Positions 15,968-24,746 of a stretch of DNA of 32,091 bases are shown here, piece after piece. How positions within the stretch are numbered: the stretch's first letter is position 1; the number at the start of each line of letters is the position of its first letter. Where the stretch lies: NCBI GenBank assembly GCA_003142475.1, contig PLMK01000006.1, positions 77,667 through 109,757 of the forward strand. The letters run 5' to 3'. The stretch is from Ignavibacteriota bacterium (GTDB taxonomy: Bacteria; Bacteroidota; Ignavibacteria; UBA10030). Under the pieces are notes generated by a model. The model searched no databases. It had not been told where the DNA came from and was given only the letters and a program-made list of their open reading frames with translations. The translations under genes and the position numbers were made by a program.

Positions 15968-18445
15968 CTAATTCCGGCTTTCAAACGTTTTCCAGTCGTT
16001 AGCATAACGCTGAAGTCTCTCATCGACAAGTGCATTAATAGTGCCGGATTCAAAAGTGTTATTAGATTTCTTCTTTCCTGCTTTCTGTCCGGTAAGAATT
16101 TCTATTCCCTCATCGATGGATTTTACAGCGTAGATTGAAAATTTCTTTTTCTCAACTGCTTCGAATATTTCTCCACGCAACATGAGATCGTCCACGTTTT
16201 GGATTGGAATGATAACACCTTGTTTGCCTGTCAATCCGCGCGCCTTACAGACATCGTAGAATCCTTCAATTTTAAGATTTACTCCGCCAATAGGTTGAAT
16301 TTCACCTTTCTGATTTACTGAACCAGTTACGGCAATGTCTTGGCGAATGGGAACTTCTGAAAGACTGGAAAGGATGGCGTAGATTTCTGTGGATGATGCG
16401 CTGTCGCCATCGATGCCGCCATAAGATTGTTCGAATGTGATACTTGCATCCATTACTAACGGTTTATTTTGCGCAAACATGCTTCGAAAATATCCGCTGA
16501 GAATTGCTACACCCTTGTTGTGCGTTGGTCCGCTCAACTCAGCCTCGCGCTCTATATTGATAATGCCGTTTCGTCCAAGCGATGTGCGTGCTGTGATTCG
16601 CGATGGTTTGCCAAACTCATGTTCGCCAATCTCGTACACCGAGAGTCCATTTACTTGACCGATCTGTTCACCTTCAGTGTCGATCATAATTGTACCGTTA
16701 TGGATCATCTCTTGAATTTTTTCTTCCACTAATTTTACACGATAAATGCGTTCATCTAAAGCTTGTTCCACGTGTTTACCGAGAACGACCTCGGCTTCAG
16801 CTTTTCGTGCCCAGTAACTGGCTTCACGTGCTATATCAGCGATGATATTGAAGCGGGTAGAAATTTTTTGTTGGCGTCCCGCAAGCCGCACACCGAACTC
16901 GATAATTTGTGCGAGAGCAGAAGTGCTGAATGGAAGTAGTTTTTCATCATCGCAAATCATTTTTATAAAGCGTATATATTGAGACACAGTGCCTTTTGTC
17001 TTTGGCATTTCAAAATCAAAGTCCGCACGAATTTTAAAAATCTTTTTGAAATCATCGTCGCGGAAGTATAACAGGTTGTATAGTGCCGCCTCCCCGATCA
17101 TAATCACTTTCACATTAATCTCAATTGGTTCCGGTTTCAAGCTCGCGGCAGAAAATCCAAACAATGGTTCGTACGTTTGAATATCAATCAATCCAGTACG
17201 CAGAGTGCGTTTCAAATCTTGCCAAACACCCGGTTCGATTAATACATCGAGAGCATTAAGAACAAGGTATCCACCGTCAGCCCGCAGAAGAGAGCCGGCC
17301 TTGATTTTTGTAAAATCAGTGCGCCATATACCGCCTTTCTCAACATCGCGTTCTACGATACCAAATATGTTTTTATATTTTGGATTTGTTTCGATGATAA
17401 TCGAGACATGCTTTGATTCCGAATTATCGACTAGTACGTTAACTTGAAACTCTAAAAATCTATCTTCTTCTTTCTCTTCTTCTCCATTTTCTTGCTGTGC
17501 ATCCTGAGTTGGAAAAGCTATCTGTTGTTTACGAAATCGCTCAAGATTATTTCGTATGCTTGTACGTACTTCTTCAAAGTATGTGTGTAATTTGTGCTGT
17601 TCGTATGTCGCTTTTAAAACACCCAAGGCTTCATCAACTGCCGGCATAACAAGTTGTTCTTCTAATTCATTGAGCGATAGCTGTACTTTTTTTTCTATAT
17701 TCCGTAGTTCACGAAAAACAGTTGCCATTTGTTTTTCTAAATCCGTTAGCACATCGCGCATAGTCGCAAATTGTTCCTTGCTGAATTCATTCTTCTGAAC
17801 CAGAGTTTCTATTTGATCTAATCCCATGGGTGTCCCGTTCACTACAGGGACAATATCTGGCCGCGTCGCGTTGCCGGCTTGCACTTGAACAAGATCAAAG
17901 CCTCGTTCTTTCACACGCCGCTCGAAATCCTTCAAAACACTTTTCTGCCGTTCCTGAAAATGCATTATTAAATTCTTGCGCGCTTGCTGATACCGCTGGC
18001 TTTCGTATACAGCAGGCACGTCCCGTAATAATTCCTTGATAAAATTTTCCATATCCTGCTTTAGCCCTCGTCCTTGACCCGAAGGAAGAGAGATGGCAAT
18101 AGGTGCGTCCGGATTTTTAAAATTGTACAAATAGCAGTGGTCCTTCATCTGGCCCGGTTTTTTTTCGAAGTCTTGCAGAAGACGTTTGATAGTAGTCGTA
18201 CGCCCGGTACCAGTGATGCCTGTGACGAAAATATTGTAACCGTCGTGTTCCATCTCTAATCCAATGCGCAATGCACGCAAAGCGCGTTCCTGTCCAATAA
18301 TTTCGCGTGTAGGCTGTATGTCGTTTGTGGATTTTATACCGAGCGATTTTGGGTCGCACTGCCAGCGCAGTTTACGAACTTGCAGCGGTTTATGAATAGG
18401 CGCAGATTTATGATGAGTTGTTTGAATGACGGTTTTCTTTTTCAT
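15968..18445 (-). CDS. Lon-like ATP-dependent protease (LonB/YcbZ type, AAA_32)
   Basis: This 825-residue AAA+ serine protease is of the Lon-related type that lacks the classical Lon N-domain. The P-loop is GITGTGRTT (76-84), with Arg82 in place of the usual Lys, a variant I believe is common in this branch. A long helical insertion (about 130-320) lies inside the ATPase, followed by ADGGYLVLNALDVLIEPG (Walker B region) and a sensor helix. The proteolytic domain has the Ser682/Lys725 dyad (DGDSASSTE and GGVNLKIEGF). QDIAVTGSVNQKGEIQPIGG is typical. No signal peptide or membrane anchor is seen, so it degrades cytoplasmic proteins. It is the first gene of the set leading into the K+ channel. 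Confidence 0.93.
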   Translation of the reverse strand: MKKKTVIQTTHHKSAPIHKPLQVRKLRWQCDPKSLGIKSTNDIQPTREIIGQERALRALRIGLEMEHDGYNIFVTGITGTGRTTTIKRLLQDFEKKPGQMKDHCYLYNFKNPDAPIAISLPSGQGRGLKQDMENFIKELLRDVPAVYESQRYQQARKNLIMHFQERQKSVLKDFERRVKERGFDLVQVQAGNATRPDIVPVVNGTPMGLDQIETLVQKNEFSKEQFATMRDVLTDLEKQMATVFRELRNIEKKVQLSLNELEEQLVMPAVDEALGVLKATYEQHKLHTYFEEVRTSIRNNLERFRKQQIAFPTQDAQQENGEEEKEEDRFLEFQVNVLVDNSESKHVSIIIETNPKYKNIFGIVERDVEKGGIWRTDFTKIKAGSLLRADGGYLVLNALDVLIEPGVWQDLKRTLRTGLIDIQTYEPLFGFSAASLKPEPIEINVKVIMIGEAALYNLLYFRDDDFKKIFKIRADFDFEMPKTKGTVSQYIRFIKMICDDEKLLPFSTSALAQIIEFGVRLAGRQQKISTRFNIIADIAREASYWARKAEAEVVLGKHVEQALDERIYRVKLVEEKIQEMIHNGTIMIDTEGEQIGQVNGLSVYEIGEHEFGKPSRITARTSLGRNGIINIEREAELSGPTHNKGVAILSGYFRSMFAQNKPLVMDASITFEQSYGGIDGDSASSTEIYAILSSLSEVPIRQDIAVTGSVNQKGEIQPIGGVNLKIEGFYDVCKARGLTGKQGVIIPIQNVDDLMLRGEIFEAVEKKKFSIYAVKSIDEGIEILTGQKAGKKKSNNTFESGTINALVDERLQRYANDWKTFESRN

Positions 18446-18486
18446 AGTTCACATATGTTTGTGGTGGCAGGTATTATATTCATTCG

Positions 18487-18515
18487 ATAGTACGGAAAAG
18501 AGGGATAAGTTTCAA
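18487..18515 (-). promoter_or_regulatory. Possible promoter of the Lon-like gene
   Basis: On the minus strand, -35 TTGAAA (18515-18510), a 17-bp spacer and TACTAT (18492-18487). A perfect TATAAT (18478-18473) lies slightly downstream but has no good -35, so the exact promoter is uncertain. Confidence 0.4.
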
Positions 18516-18568
18516 ACACATCATACATGTGAATTTCTCTAGTGGTCATCCTTGGTGCAAGGTAGTAG

Positions 18569-19195
18569 TTAGACCAACTTATTATCTTTGCAATAAACAC
18601 ATACACTATTCATTACACATTCTGCACAATATGGTCCTGTCGGCCTGCACAGTTCCCGGCCGAGATGAGAAAACGACATGCCTGCTGCATTCCAGTACTT
18701 CCTCGGAATAAGTTCCATCAGCGCCTTCTCCATTTTTTCAGGTGTAATTTCTGCGGTGATGCCAAGCCGCGGTACAACACGCAGAACATGCAAGTCGACG
18801 ATGATGCCTTGAGGAACACCCCCTGCTTCGCGAATGATTACGTTTGCTGATTTTCTCCCAATGCCTGGAAGTTCTGTCAACTCTTTTTGAGTGAGCGGTA
18901 TTTTCTTATTGTCACCTAAGGCTTGAGCAATCCGCACAAGCCAGTCTGCTTTTTTCCGAAATCCTCTTACGGATTTGATGAATGGAAATAATTTTTCTGG
19001 ATGCGCCGCCGCAAGATGCTTCATTGATGGAAATTGCTTGAACAGTTCCGGTGCTAGCTTGTTCACTAATGCATCGGTAGTCTGTGCGGAAAGAACTACC
19101 ATGACCACAAGCTGGTAAGTGTTCGCGTAATCCAGCGGATGTTTTTTCTTTCCATACTTCTTAAAAAGTAATTGAAGCTGAGGAAGATAATTCAT
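18569..19195 (-). CDS. nth: Endonuclease III (DNA glycosylase/AP lyase)
   Basis: This base-excision-repair enzyme removes oxidised pyrimidines and cleaves the abasic site. All key features are present. The helix-hairpin-helix LPGIGRKSANVI carries the catalytic Lys115. The Asp is D134 (IVDLHVLRV). The iron-sulfur cluster ligands are C183-x6-C190-x2-C193-x5-C199. The length, 208 residues, matches the family. The N-terminal SAQTTD (36-41) is the usual DNA-binding helix. Its start codon overlaps the stop of the DUF72 gene (ATGA), so the two are translationally coupled. Confidence 0.96.
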   Translation of the reverse strand: MNYLPQLQLLFKKYGKKKHPLDYANTYQLVVMVVLSAQTTDALVNKLAPELFKQFPSMKHLAAAHPEKLFPFIKSVRGFRKKADWLVRIAQALGDNKKIPLTQKELTELPGIGRKSANVIIREAGGVPQGIIVDLHVLRVVPRLGITAEITPEKMEKALMELIPRKYWNAAGMSFSHLGRELCRPTGPYCAECVMNSVCVYCKDNKLV

Positions 19196-20166
19196 GATTT
19201 TTTACGCTTAATATTTTTGATAATGTGACCTGGTGATGGTGCGATATGAGCTGCGGAATTATCAGCGTTGAATTTGTTGCTGTGGATGAACAAAGATTCT
19301 GATTTGAAAGTTGGAGAGAAGAGTTCGTTATTGATAGATGGTGGTTCACAGAATGTTTTTAATTGCGGAAATGTGGAAAGAAGATTGATCGGTGCATTCA
19401 AATGTTTTGATGGATGCAATGCATGTTCAACTTGCTTGCCGTTCACCAGCGAAAATGCCTGACGATCATTGTGAAACACAACGTACGTTGTTTGTGTATT
19501 AAGACGCTTAATTCGTTGAACTAAGTCTTGCAGTTCTTCTTCGCTGTAAGGATACAGGTAGCGGTCATTACTCCTTGGTTTGATCCATTCTGCTTCATTG
19601 CGTCCCATCATTCGGAAGTATGCAACGCCATCCCAAGCCAGAGAATTAAACGGGATGTGGCTCTGCAAACGCGGTAAATCAATATTGGCAAGATTAAAAC
19701 CATTTTCATGACAGAATTTGTAAAACGGTTCTTCACTCCATGATCGATGCCGAAGATCAAGAAGCAGACGGTCTTCGGGGAACGCTGCGCGCAGCTTGAT
19801 CAAGTATGTTAGCCGAGAACTTGACTTGGTGAAGGTAGAAGGAAACTGAATCAACAATCCGCCAAATCTTTTTGTCTCGCGTAATGGATCTAAAAGCCGA
19901 TGAAATGACAGTACATCATTCTTAGTTGCATTAAAGGTATGAGTGAAACCGCGGAAAAGTTTTACTGTGAAGACGAATCGTTCATTTGCTGCTACATCTT
20001 TAACCCATTGTGATGATTGTTCCGACGATAAAGATGAGTTGTAGAAGGTTGCGTTCACTTCTACTAAATCAAAGAACTGGCTATAGTATTCTAACTTGCG
20101 AAATCCTTTCTCGTGTTTTGACGGATAGAATGTTCGATTAAATGATGGCAGTTCCCAACCACCCAT
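19192..20166 (-). CDS. DUF72 (YecE-like) protein
   Basis: This 324-residue protein has the TIM-barrel-like DUF72 fold; its function is not established. Typical landmarks are FYNSSLSSEQSSQWV, FVFTVKLFRGFTH, GGLLIQFPSTF, LLLDLRHRSW and AYFRMMGRNEAEWI. The first ATG (20166) falls inside the conserved start: the upstream in-frame codons read DIFIG and join MGGWELPSF, matching the family's IGTSGW-type N-terminus. The true start is probably earlier, with a non-ATG codon (the frame is open back to TAA near 20241), or the upstream base sequence has a small change. The gene follows the CNNM gene by 109 bp and overlaps nth by ATGA, suggesting a shared transcript with DNA repair. Confidence 0.87.
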   Translation of the reverse strand: MGGWELPSFNRTFYPSKHEKGFRKLEYYSQFFDLVEVNATFYNSSLSSEQSSQWVKDVAANERFVFTVKLFRGFTHTFNATKNDVLSFHRLLDPLRETKRFGGLLIQFPSTFTKSSSRLTYLIKLRAAFPEDRLLLDLRHRSWSEEPFYKFCHENGFNLANIDLPRLQSHIPFNSLAWDGVAYFRMMGRNEAEWIKPRSNDRYLYPYSEEELQDLVQRIKRLNTQTTYVVFHNDRQAFSLVNGKQVEHALHPSKHLNAPINLLSTFPQLKTFCEPPSINNELFSPTFKSESLFIHSNKFNADNSAAHIAPSPGHIIKNIKRKKS

Positions 20167-20275
20167 ACCTATAAAGATATCGTTACCGGATTTATTTTCT
20201 ATTTCTGACTGAGTATTAATTGGTGCCAGGGGATTTGATTAATTCGTCATAGTGGAAATTTTAAAAAATTATTTT

Positions 20276-21598
20276 CTAATGTTCTGTTTCTTCTTCAATA
20301 GATACTGGCAATTTTTTTATTCGGATCGATTCGACAGCGTTATCGACAACCTTTTCTGTTGTGAACTCAATGCCGTTGAGTCGCATCCGTTCGCCTACGG
20401 AGGGAATATGCCCAAGTTGTTCAATCAAAAATCCACCGATTGAACGGATATCTAGAGGCGAAAATTCGATTGAAAAGAGTCGTTCAACATCGTTTGTAGT
20501 GATATTACCGGCCACAATAAATTCATTTTCACTAATCTTAACCACATCAGGTGTTTCTCGATCGAACTCATCTTGAATATTGCCGACAAGTTCTTCCAGC
20601 ACATTCTCCAGTGTGATGATACCCGCTGTGCCACCATATTCATCAGCGAGAATAATCATGTGGGTTTTTTTCTGCAGACTTGTGGTCAGTACTCTTTCGA
20701 GTGAGGCTGTTTCCGGTAAAAATGTAGCATCACGCAGAACAGAACTCAATGTAAAGTCTGGTTGCAGGTGTTTGTTATGTTTGAATATATCTTTTGTATA
20801 AACGATGCCGATAATATTGTCAATGGTATCTTTGAAAACAGGAAAACGAGAAAACTTATTCGTACGCATTATGGCAAGAGTTTCATTGACTGGTACCTGA
20901 ATGGATAGAGCAACAATCTCTCTTCGGGGAACCATCGAATGGCGTGCTTGTTTCTGGTGAAAGTCCATAGCATTGAGTGCGATATTTCGTGTAGTTGCAG
21001 AAACATGTGTATCGTGGGCAAGAATCAGACGGAGTTCTTCTTCTGTATGAGCTAATTCAGAATCCGTTGATGCTTTAATTCCAATGAGTCGAAGCAAGCC
21101 GTTGGAGGAAGAATTGAGTAAAGCGATTATCGGTTTGAACAGGAAGAAAAAAATACGCATCGGTGAAGAAACTAGAAGAATGGTTTCACGGGATTTTTGA
21201 ATGGCAAGTACTTTCGGTGCTTGTTCACCGACGACAATATGGACTGCTGTAATTAACGCGAATGCAGCGACGAATGAGACACCATGAATAATTTCAGGCT
21301 GTGTAATCCCCATCCATTGAAATGCAGGAAGGAGCATTTTTGCGGCAAGCGGTTCGCCAATCCATCCAAGGACCAAGGATGTCATGGTAATTCCCAGTTG
21401 TGTTGCTGAAAGGTACGCTATTGAGTGGAGAAGTATATCGCTGGCAATCTTAGCCTGCCAGTTTCCTTTGATCGCAAGTAGTTCAATTTGCGTGAGGCGC
21501 ACTTTAACAATGGCAAACTCTGCAGCAACAAAAAATCCATTGAGGAAAACAAAGATAAGAATTATTAAAATATCAACGATGTATTGCCCGAACTCCAT
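20276..21598 (-). CDS. CNNM/CorC-type transmembrane protein (DUF21-CBS-CorC_HlyC)
   Basis: This 440-residue membrane protein of the old hemolysin-C/UPF0053 family is now regarded as a Mg2+/Co2+ transport or sensing family. The DUF21 membrane domain (about 1-195) contains EFAIVKVRLTQIE and ATQLGITMTSLVLGWIGEPL. A CBS pair follows (about 205-330; SMVPRREIVAL, FSRFPVF, IIGIVYTKDIFK, MIILADEYGGTAGIITLENV). The CorC_HlyC domain (about 345-430) has FDIRSIGGFL-type features. EELVGNIQDEFD after the CBS pair is the standard junction. It likely affects divalent-cation homeostasis and may bind adenine nucleotide through the CBS pair. It has its own strong promoter and could lead the DUF72-nth transcript. 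Confidence 0.92.
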   Translation of the reverse strand: MEFGQYIVDILIILIFVFLNGFFVAAEFAIVKVRLTQIELLAIKGNWQAKIASDILLHSIAYLSATQLGITMTSLVLGWIGEPLAAKMLLPAFQWMGITQPEIIHGVSFVAAFALITAVHIVVGEQAPKVLAIQKSRETILLVSSPMRIFFFLFKPIIALLNSSSNGLLRLIGIKASTDSELAHTEEELRLILAHDTHVSATTRNIALNAMDFHQKQARHSMVPRREIVALSIQVPVNETLAIMRTNKFSRFPVFKDTIDNIIGIVYTKDIFKHNKHLQPDFTLSSVLRDATFLPETASLERVLTTSLQKKTHMIILADEYGGTAGIITLENVLEELVGNIQDEFDRETPDVVKISENEFIVAGNITTNDVERLFSIEFSPLDIRSIGGFLIEQLGHIPSVGERMRLNGIEFTTEKVVDNAVESIRIKKLPVSIEEETEH

Positions 21599-21623
21599 AA
21601 ATTAACTTTCTATTGTTCAAGTC

Positions 21624-21652
21624 AATATAGCCGATTATGTTTCATGCTTCAA
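21624..21652 (-). promoter_or_regulatory. Promoter of the CNNM/CorC-type gene
   Basis: -35 TTGAAG (21652-21647), a 17-bp spacer and -10 TATATT (21629-21624) on the minus strand, 25 bp before the start codon at 21598. Confidence 0.6.
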
Positions 21653-21714
21653 GGAAGCGGTTGAAGGCGGGAAATTGACAGTACTCCCTTAATGCTAAGC
21701 ATAATACTGCCTCA

Positions 21715-24579
21715 TTACCGGCGTACTTGTTCCGAAATCCAGCTAAGGTACGCTTCGAGGCGCGTAAGGAAGTTGACATATGCAGTTGACCATTCGGTTG
21801 GACTGTCGGGCCTGTTTTTACCAAGCAATTCTTGAAATACACGCGCAACTTCTACGGCAAGTCTCTTTTTACCTTCTTCAATTACAGCTTCGACATCGGA
21901 AGAATAAAACGTACGCAGGTTTCGGATATCTTGTCGAACACGAGCTTCTGGACCTTTGCTTGCAAAGAAAGATAAATCTGTATTCTGACCGCCGGACATT
22001 TCGTAGATCAACAAATTCCATTTTTCCATCACATCGCGAAAATTCTTTTCATCATCGCAGGCATCCAAAGGCAGTTTGCGCATTGCTTCTTCTGTGGAAA
22101 AAGAATTACGGAAGATCAGATCACCCCCGACGAATTGTGATACAAGATTTACATCGGTGCGCCAGCCGAGTACACGCTGTACTGCGATGAAAACTTCTTG
22201 TTCCTTGTCATGTCCGGTATTGATAGCAAGCTTCGTTTCCCATTGCTTTGCCATCTTTTTCATTTGAATTTCAAGCTCGTGATCTACCTTCTCTTTTGGA
22301 TCGCCAATCGATGCCGCCGGAACAACTATCTGTGGTTTATTGCGGTACAACATATAAAGTTCTTCTCGCGATTTCCGATCCAGATCGTCGAATTTCTTAA
22401 CGGCGCTTGCACATGATAATTGCTGTTCATCTGCTTGCGTCTGAAGCAACATCAATAATCGCGTGAAGAGGCGATCTGGGTATAGAGATCTGAAGTGCGA
22501 CATATCTGCAATGATGTACAAGTCGTTGCCGACGCAGGAAAAAACCGTGTTAAAAAGACGTGCAATTTTGTGTTCACCGATCTTTTTATCGTCGATGGAA
22601 CGCATAGTGTAATCCACGCCCGCCATCGTTGTATCAAAAATAATTGCTTCTTTGCGTCGGTTACAAAAACTTTGTGGTGTGCCGACTTCAACATTTTTTA
22701 TCCCTTGCAGCCGCAAATGAAGCTTAGTGTAAAGTGTTGGACCGGTGAACGGGAGAATAATTCCCACATCCAATGCACGTCGATTGGGTCCCATTAACGC
22801 ATGTTTAACACACTCGATTACTTGCTTTGTTTGGAGTTCATTATAAGGCAGAATTTTTTTTCTGCCGGCATATTGTTTACATCGAGATTGGACTTTGCTT
22901 GTGTCAATAAAATAAATTCTACCTTTTGCCTTTGGCGAAGCATGAAGAGTTATTTTTTCATCAAATAAAACCGATGCCATAAACAATGATAATTTTGGAG
23001 TTGTGGCATAGTGTGTCTTCATGAAAATTGACCAGCGTGGATTTCGTTCTGACCAATCAAAAAGCTGATGCAGTTGAGTCGTTTGTGCAACATGTAGAAA
23101 AATATCACGCTGAAGCCAATGCTCGCTTTGCTCATCCGTAGAGACAGATTCGGGTTCCACCTGAAACGGATCGCCCGCAACGATAAATTTCTCTCTCGCT
23201 AGCGTTGATAATGCGGTAAGTGTTGGCAGATTGACGCGTTGAGCTTCATCCACAATAACTAAATCGAACTGCTGATTACGTATGGCGGGATCTATCAATG
23301 CTGCTGAAATACCAGTTGCAATAAAGAGTTTTGATTGCAGCAATGCTTTTTCGTCAACAGAAATAAAATCTTCTACTGCCTTTGTGACTTTATCCAATCC
23401 GCCCAAATCATCAATTCTTTTGCCGATTTCTTTAAATTCTAAAAGCTCCCGAGGTGCAATTGGTGCGCCGAGTTCAATCTTATCGATTTCGTTCGAGATT
23501 GTTTGCTGAATGGAAAGTAATCGTTTGTGGTTCTGTTGATGCCGTGTTAATTGCTCGTTCGCTTGTTCAAGATCACTCTTGGAAAATCCTTTTTTCATCC
23601 GTTCGATGAGCGATGAGTTTTCCAAATCAACAATGATTTGATTGAGCTGCGTAATTTCTTTTGATGTTTGGTCGAGTTGTTTTCGAAGCCCTGCTAACCG
23701 GTCACGTTTCTCCTGTACCCGAAGATAAAAATCCTCATGAAGAATTTGTTTAACCTTAATTTGCCAATAAGTATTTAACAATGCTACGCGTTCTTGGAAC
23801 ACCTTGCGCTTTTCAACTTTCGCAGTTTCAACTTGGTGCTCAAATGAGTACTGTGCAATGGTGTCGAATACATCGGGTGAAGGGAGATCTACACGAGCTG
23901 CAAACTTCGTCATTTTGACGCCAAGTTGTTCGCCGAAACTTGCAGTTTTCAATAGCATGGAGTCGACGTTATCATTAGACGGCGCAACGAAAAGCACCTT
24001 TCGACCAGCTTTTATATAACTGAGTGCAGTGAGTGCTAATACGTGTGTCTTGCCCGAAAGAATTGGACCCCACACCATCGTGACTCTGTTCTGTAAAATC
24101 TTTTTTACGATATCGAGCAATTCAGGCGGCGTGGTCGCAACACCTTTTGTTTCAAAACTAATAATATGGTTGTTTCTTCTATCTGCTGGATTGAAAAGCA
24201 ATTGCGGAATTGGGGATCTTTCATCAATCCTCTGAAGCAAATCAATAATTGGCTTGTGTTCGTCTTCATAATTCCAAGAACATTTCGTTTCTGGTAGAGA
24301 TATGCCGAAATCTTGCGGCAGAGCGACGATGAAAAATTGATTTTCGATAGCAATAATATTACCGGTAACGCTAATAGGTTGTAGCTGCCCAAACGTGAAT
24401 GTAGCATGTTCTGTGGTGCGGAGAAGGATATCTTCGGGAATTTCAAAACGATAGTACGTATATCCTGCAAATGCACCGATGCGTTCACCGCTGAACAGAC
24501 GTATTTCGCGGCGAGTAACTTTGAGCTGCTCAAGTTCTTTCTGAAGCGCTTCGGCTAGTTGTGTGAATAGTTCTTTCAC
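21715..24579 (-). CDS. UPF1-like superfamily-1 P-loop ATPase with degenerate helicase motifs
   Basis: This 954-residue cytoplasmic protein has the architecture of DNA2/NAM7/UPF1-type helicases. Residues 1-110 look like a beta-rich N-domain. Motif I is GPILSGKT (171-178). A long coiled coil (about 245-370) is inserted between the ATPase strands. Motif II is VIVDEAQ (441-447) and motif III AGDPFQ (468-473). The usual QYRMHP motif is THYATTP (522-528), so the Arg is Ala. Motif V, normally SFQG.E, is SFCNRRKE (637-644). Motif VI, normally NVALSRAR, is NTVFSCVG (677-684), so both Arg are lost. ATP binding is expected, but classical helicase activity is doubtful. The last 200 residues contain GGDLIF and a helical tail that I do not recognise. 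It stands alone, divergent from hpnE. Substrate and role are unknown. Confidence 0.8.
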   Translation of the reverse strand: MKELFTQLAEALQKELEQLKVTRREIRLFSGERIGAFAGYTYYRFEIPEDILLRTTEHATFTFGQLQPISVTGNIIAIENQFFIVALPQDFGISLPETKCSWNYEDEHKPIIDLLQRIDERSPIPQLLFNPADRRNNHIISFETKGVATTPPELLDIVKKILQNRVTMVWGPILSGKTHVLALTALSYIKAGRKVLFVAPSNDNVDSMLLKTASFGEQLGVKMTKFAARVDLPSPDVFDTIAQYSFEHQVETAKVEKRKVFQERVALLNTYWQIKVKQILHEDFYLRVQEKRDRLAGLRKQLDQTSKEITQLNQIIVDLENSSLIERMKKGFSKSDLEQANEQLTRHQQNHKRLLSIQQTISNEIDKIELGAPIAPRELLEFKEIGKRIDDLGGLDKVTKAVEDFISVDEKALLQSKLFIATGISAALIDPAIRNQQFDLVIVDEAQRVNLPTLTALSTLAREKFIVAGDPFQVEPESVSTDEQSEHWLQRDIFLHVAQTTQLHQLFDWSERNPRWSIFMKTHYATTPKLSLFMASVLFDEKITLHASPKAKGRIYFIDTSKVQSRCKQYAGRKKILPYNELQTKQVIECVKHALMGPNRRALDVGIILPFTGPTLYTKLHLRLQGIKNVEVGTPQSFCNRRKEAIIFDTTMAGVDYTMRSIDDKKIGEHKIARLFNTVFSCVGNDLYIIADMSHFRSLYPDRLFTRLLMLLQTQADEQQLSCASAVKKFDDLDRKSREELYMLYRNKPQIVVPAASIGDPKEKVDHELEIQMKKMAKQWETKLAINTGHDKEQEVFIAVQRVLGWRTDVNLVSQFVGGDLIFRNSFSTEEAMRKLPLDACDDEKNFRDVMEKWNLLIYEMSGGQNTDLSFFASKGPEARVRQDIRNLRTFYSSDVEAVIEEGKKRLAVEVARVFQELLGKNRPDSPTEWSTAYVNFLTRLEAYLSWISEQVRR

Positions 24580-24621
24580 GTTTGTCTTGAATGCTTCTTT
24601 GGCAAAGATGCTTCACTTTCT

Positions 24622-24653
24622 TAAAGTATAAATTCATCCCTAAAGTATAAGTT
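24622..24653. repeat. 13-bp direct repeat pair in the ATPase/hpnE divergent region
   Basis: TAAAGTATAARTT occurs at 24622-24634 and 24641-24653, 12 of 13 bases identical, spaced 19 bp start to start. Read on the minus strand each copy contains TTATACTTTA. It could be a tandem operator or a duplicated -10-like element for the ATPase gene. Confidence 0.45.
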
Positions 24654-24746
24654 TTGTGAACAAAGTCAAGAAACTTGCACGTGTGTATTCAGGAAAGTTC
24701 ATGGATTTGAACTGATATTTTATTATTCTCATAATGAGAGAAATGT

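Noticed and set aside
21715-24579. The UPF1-like protein as part of a phage-defence island
   Set aside because: Its neighbours are housekeeping genes (CNNM, hpnE); there is no toxin, nuclease, methylase or integrase nearby, and no convincing nuclease motif could be confirmed in the C-terminal domain.
24707-24735. TTGAAC, 17 bp, CATAAT as an hpnE promoter
   Set aside because: The hexamers are good, but transcription would start about 5 nt before ATG 24747 and exclude the visible ribosome site, so it is not listed as a feature.
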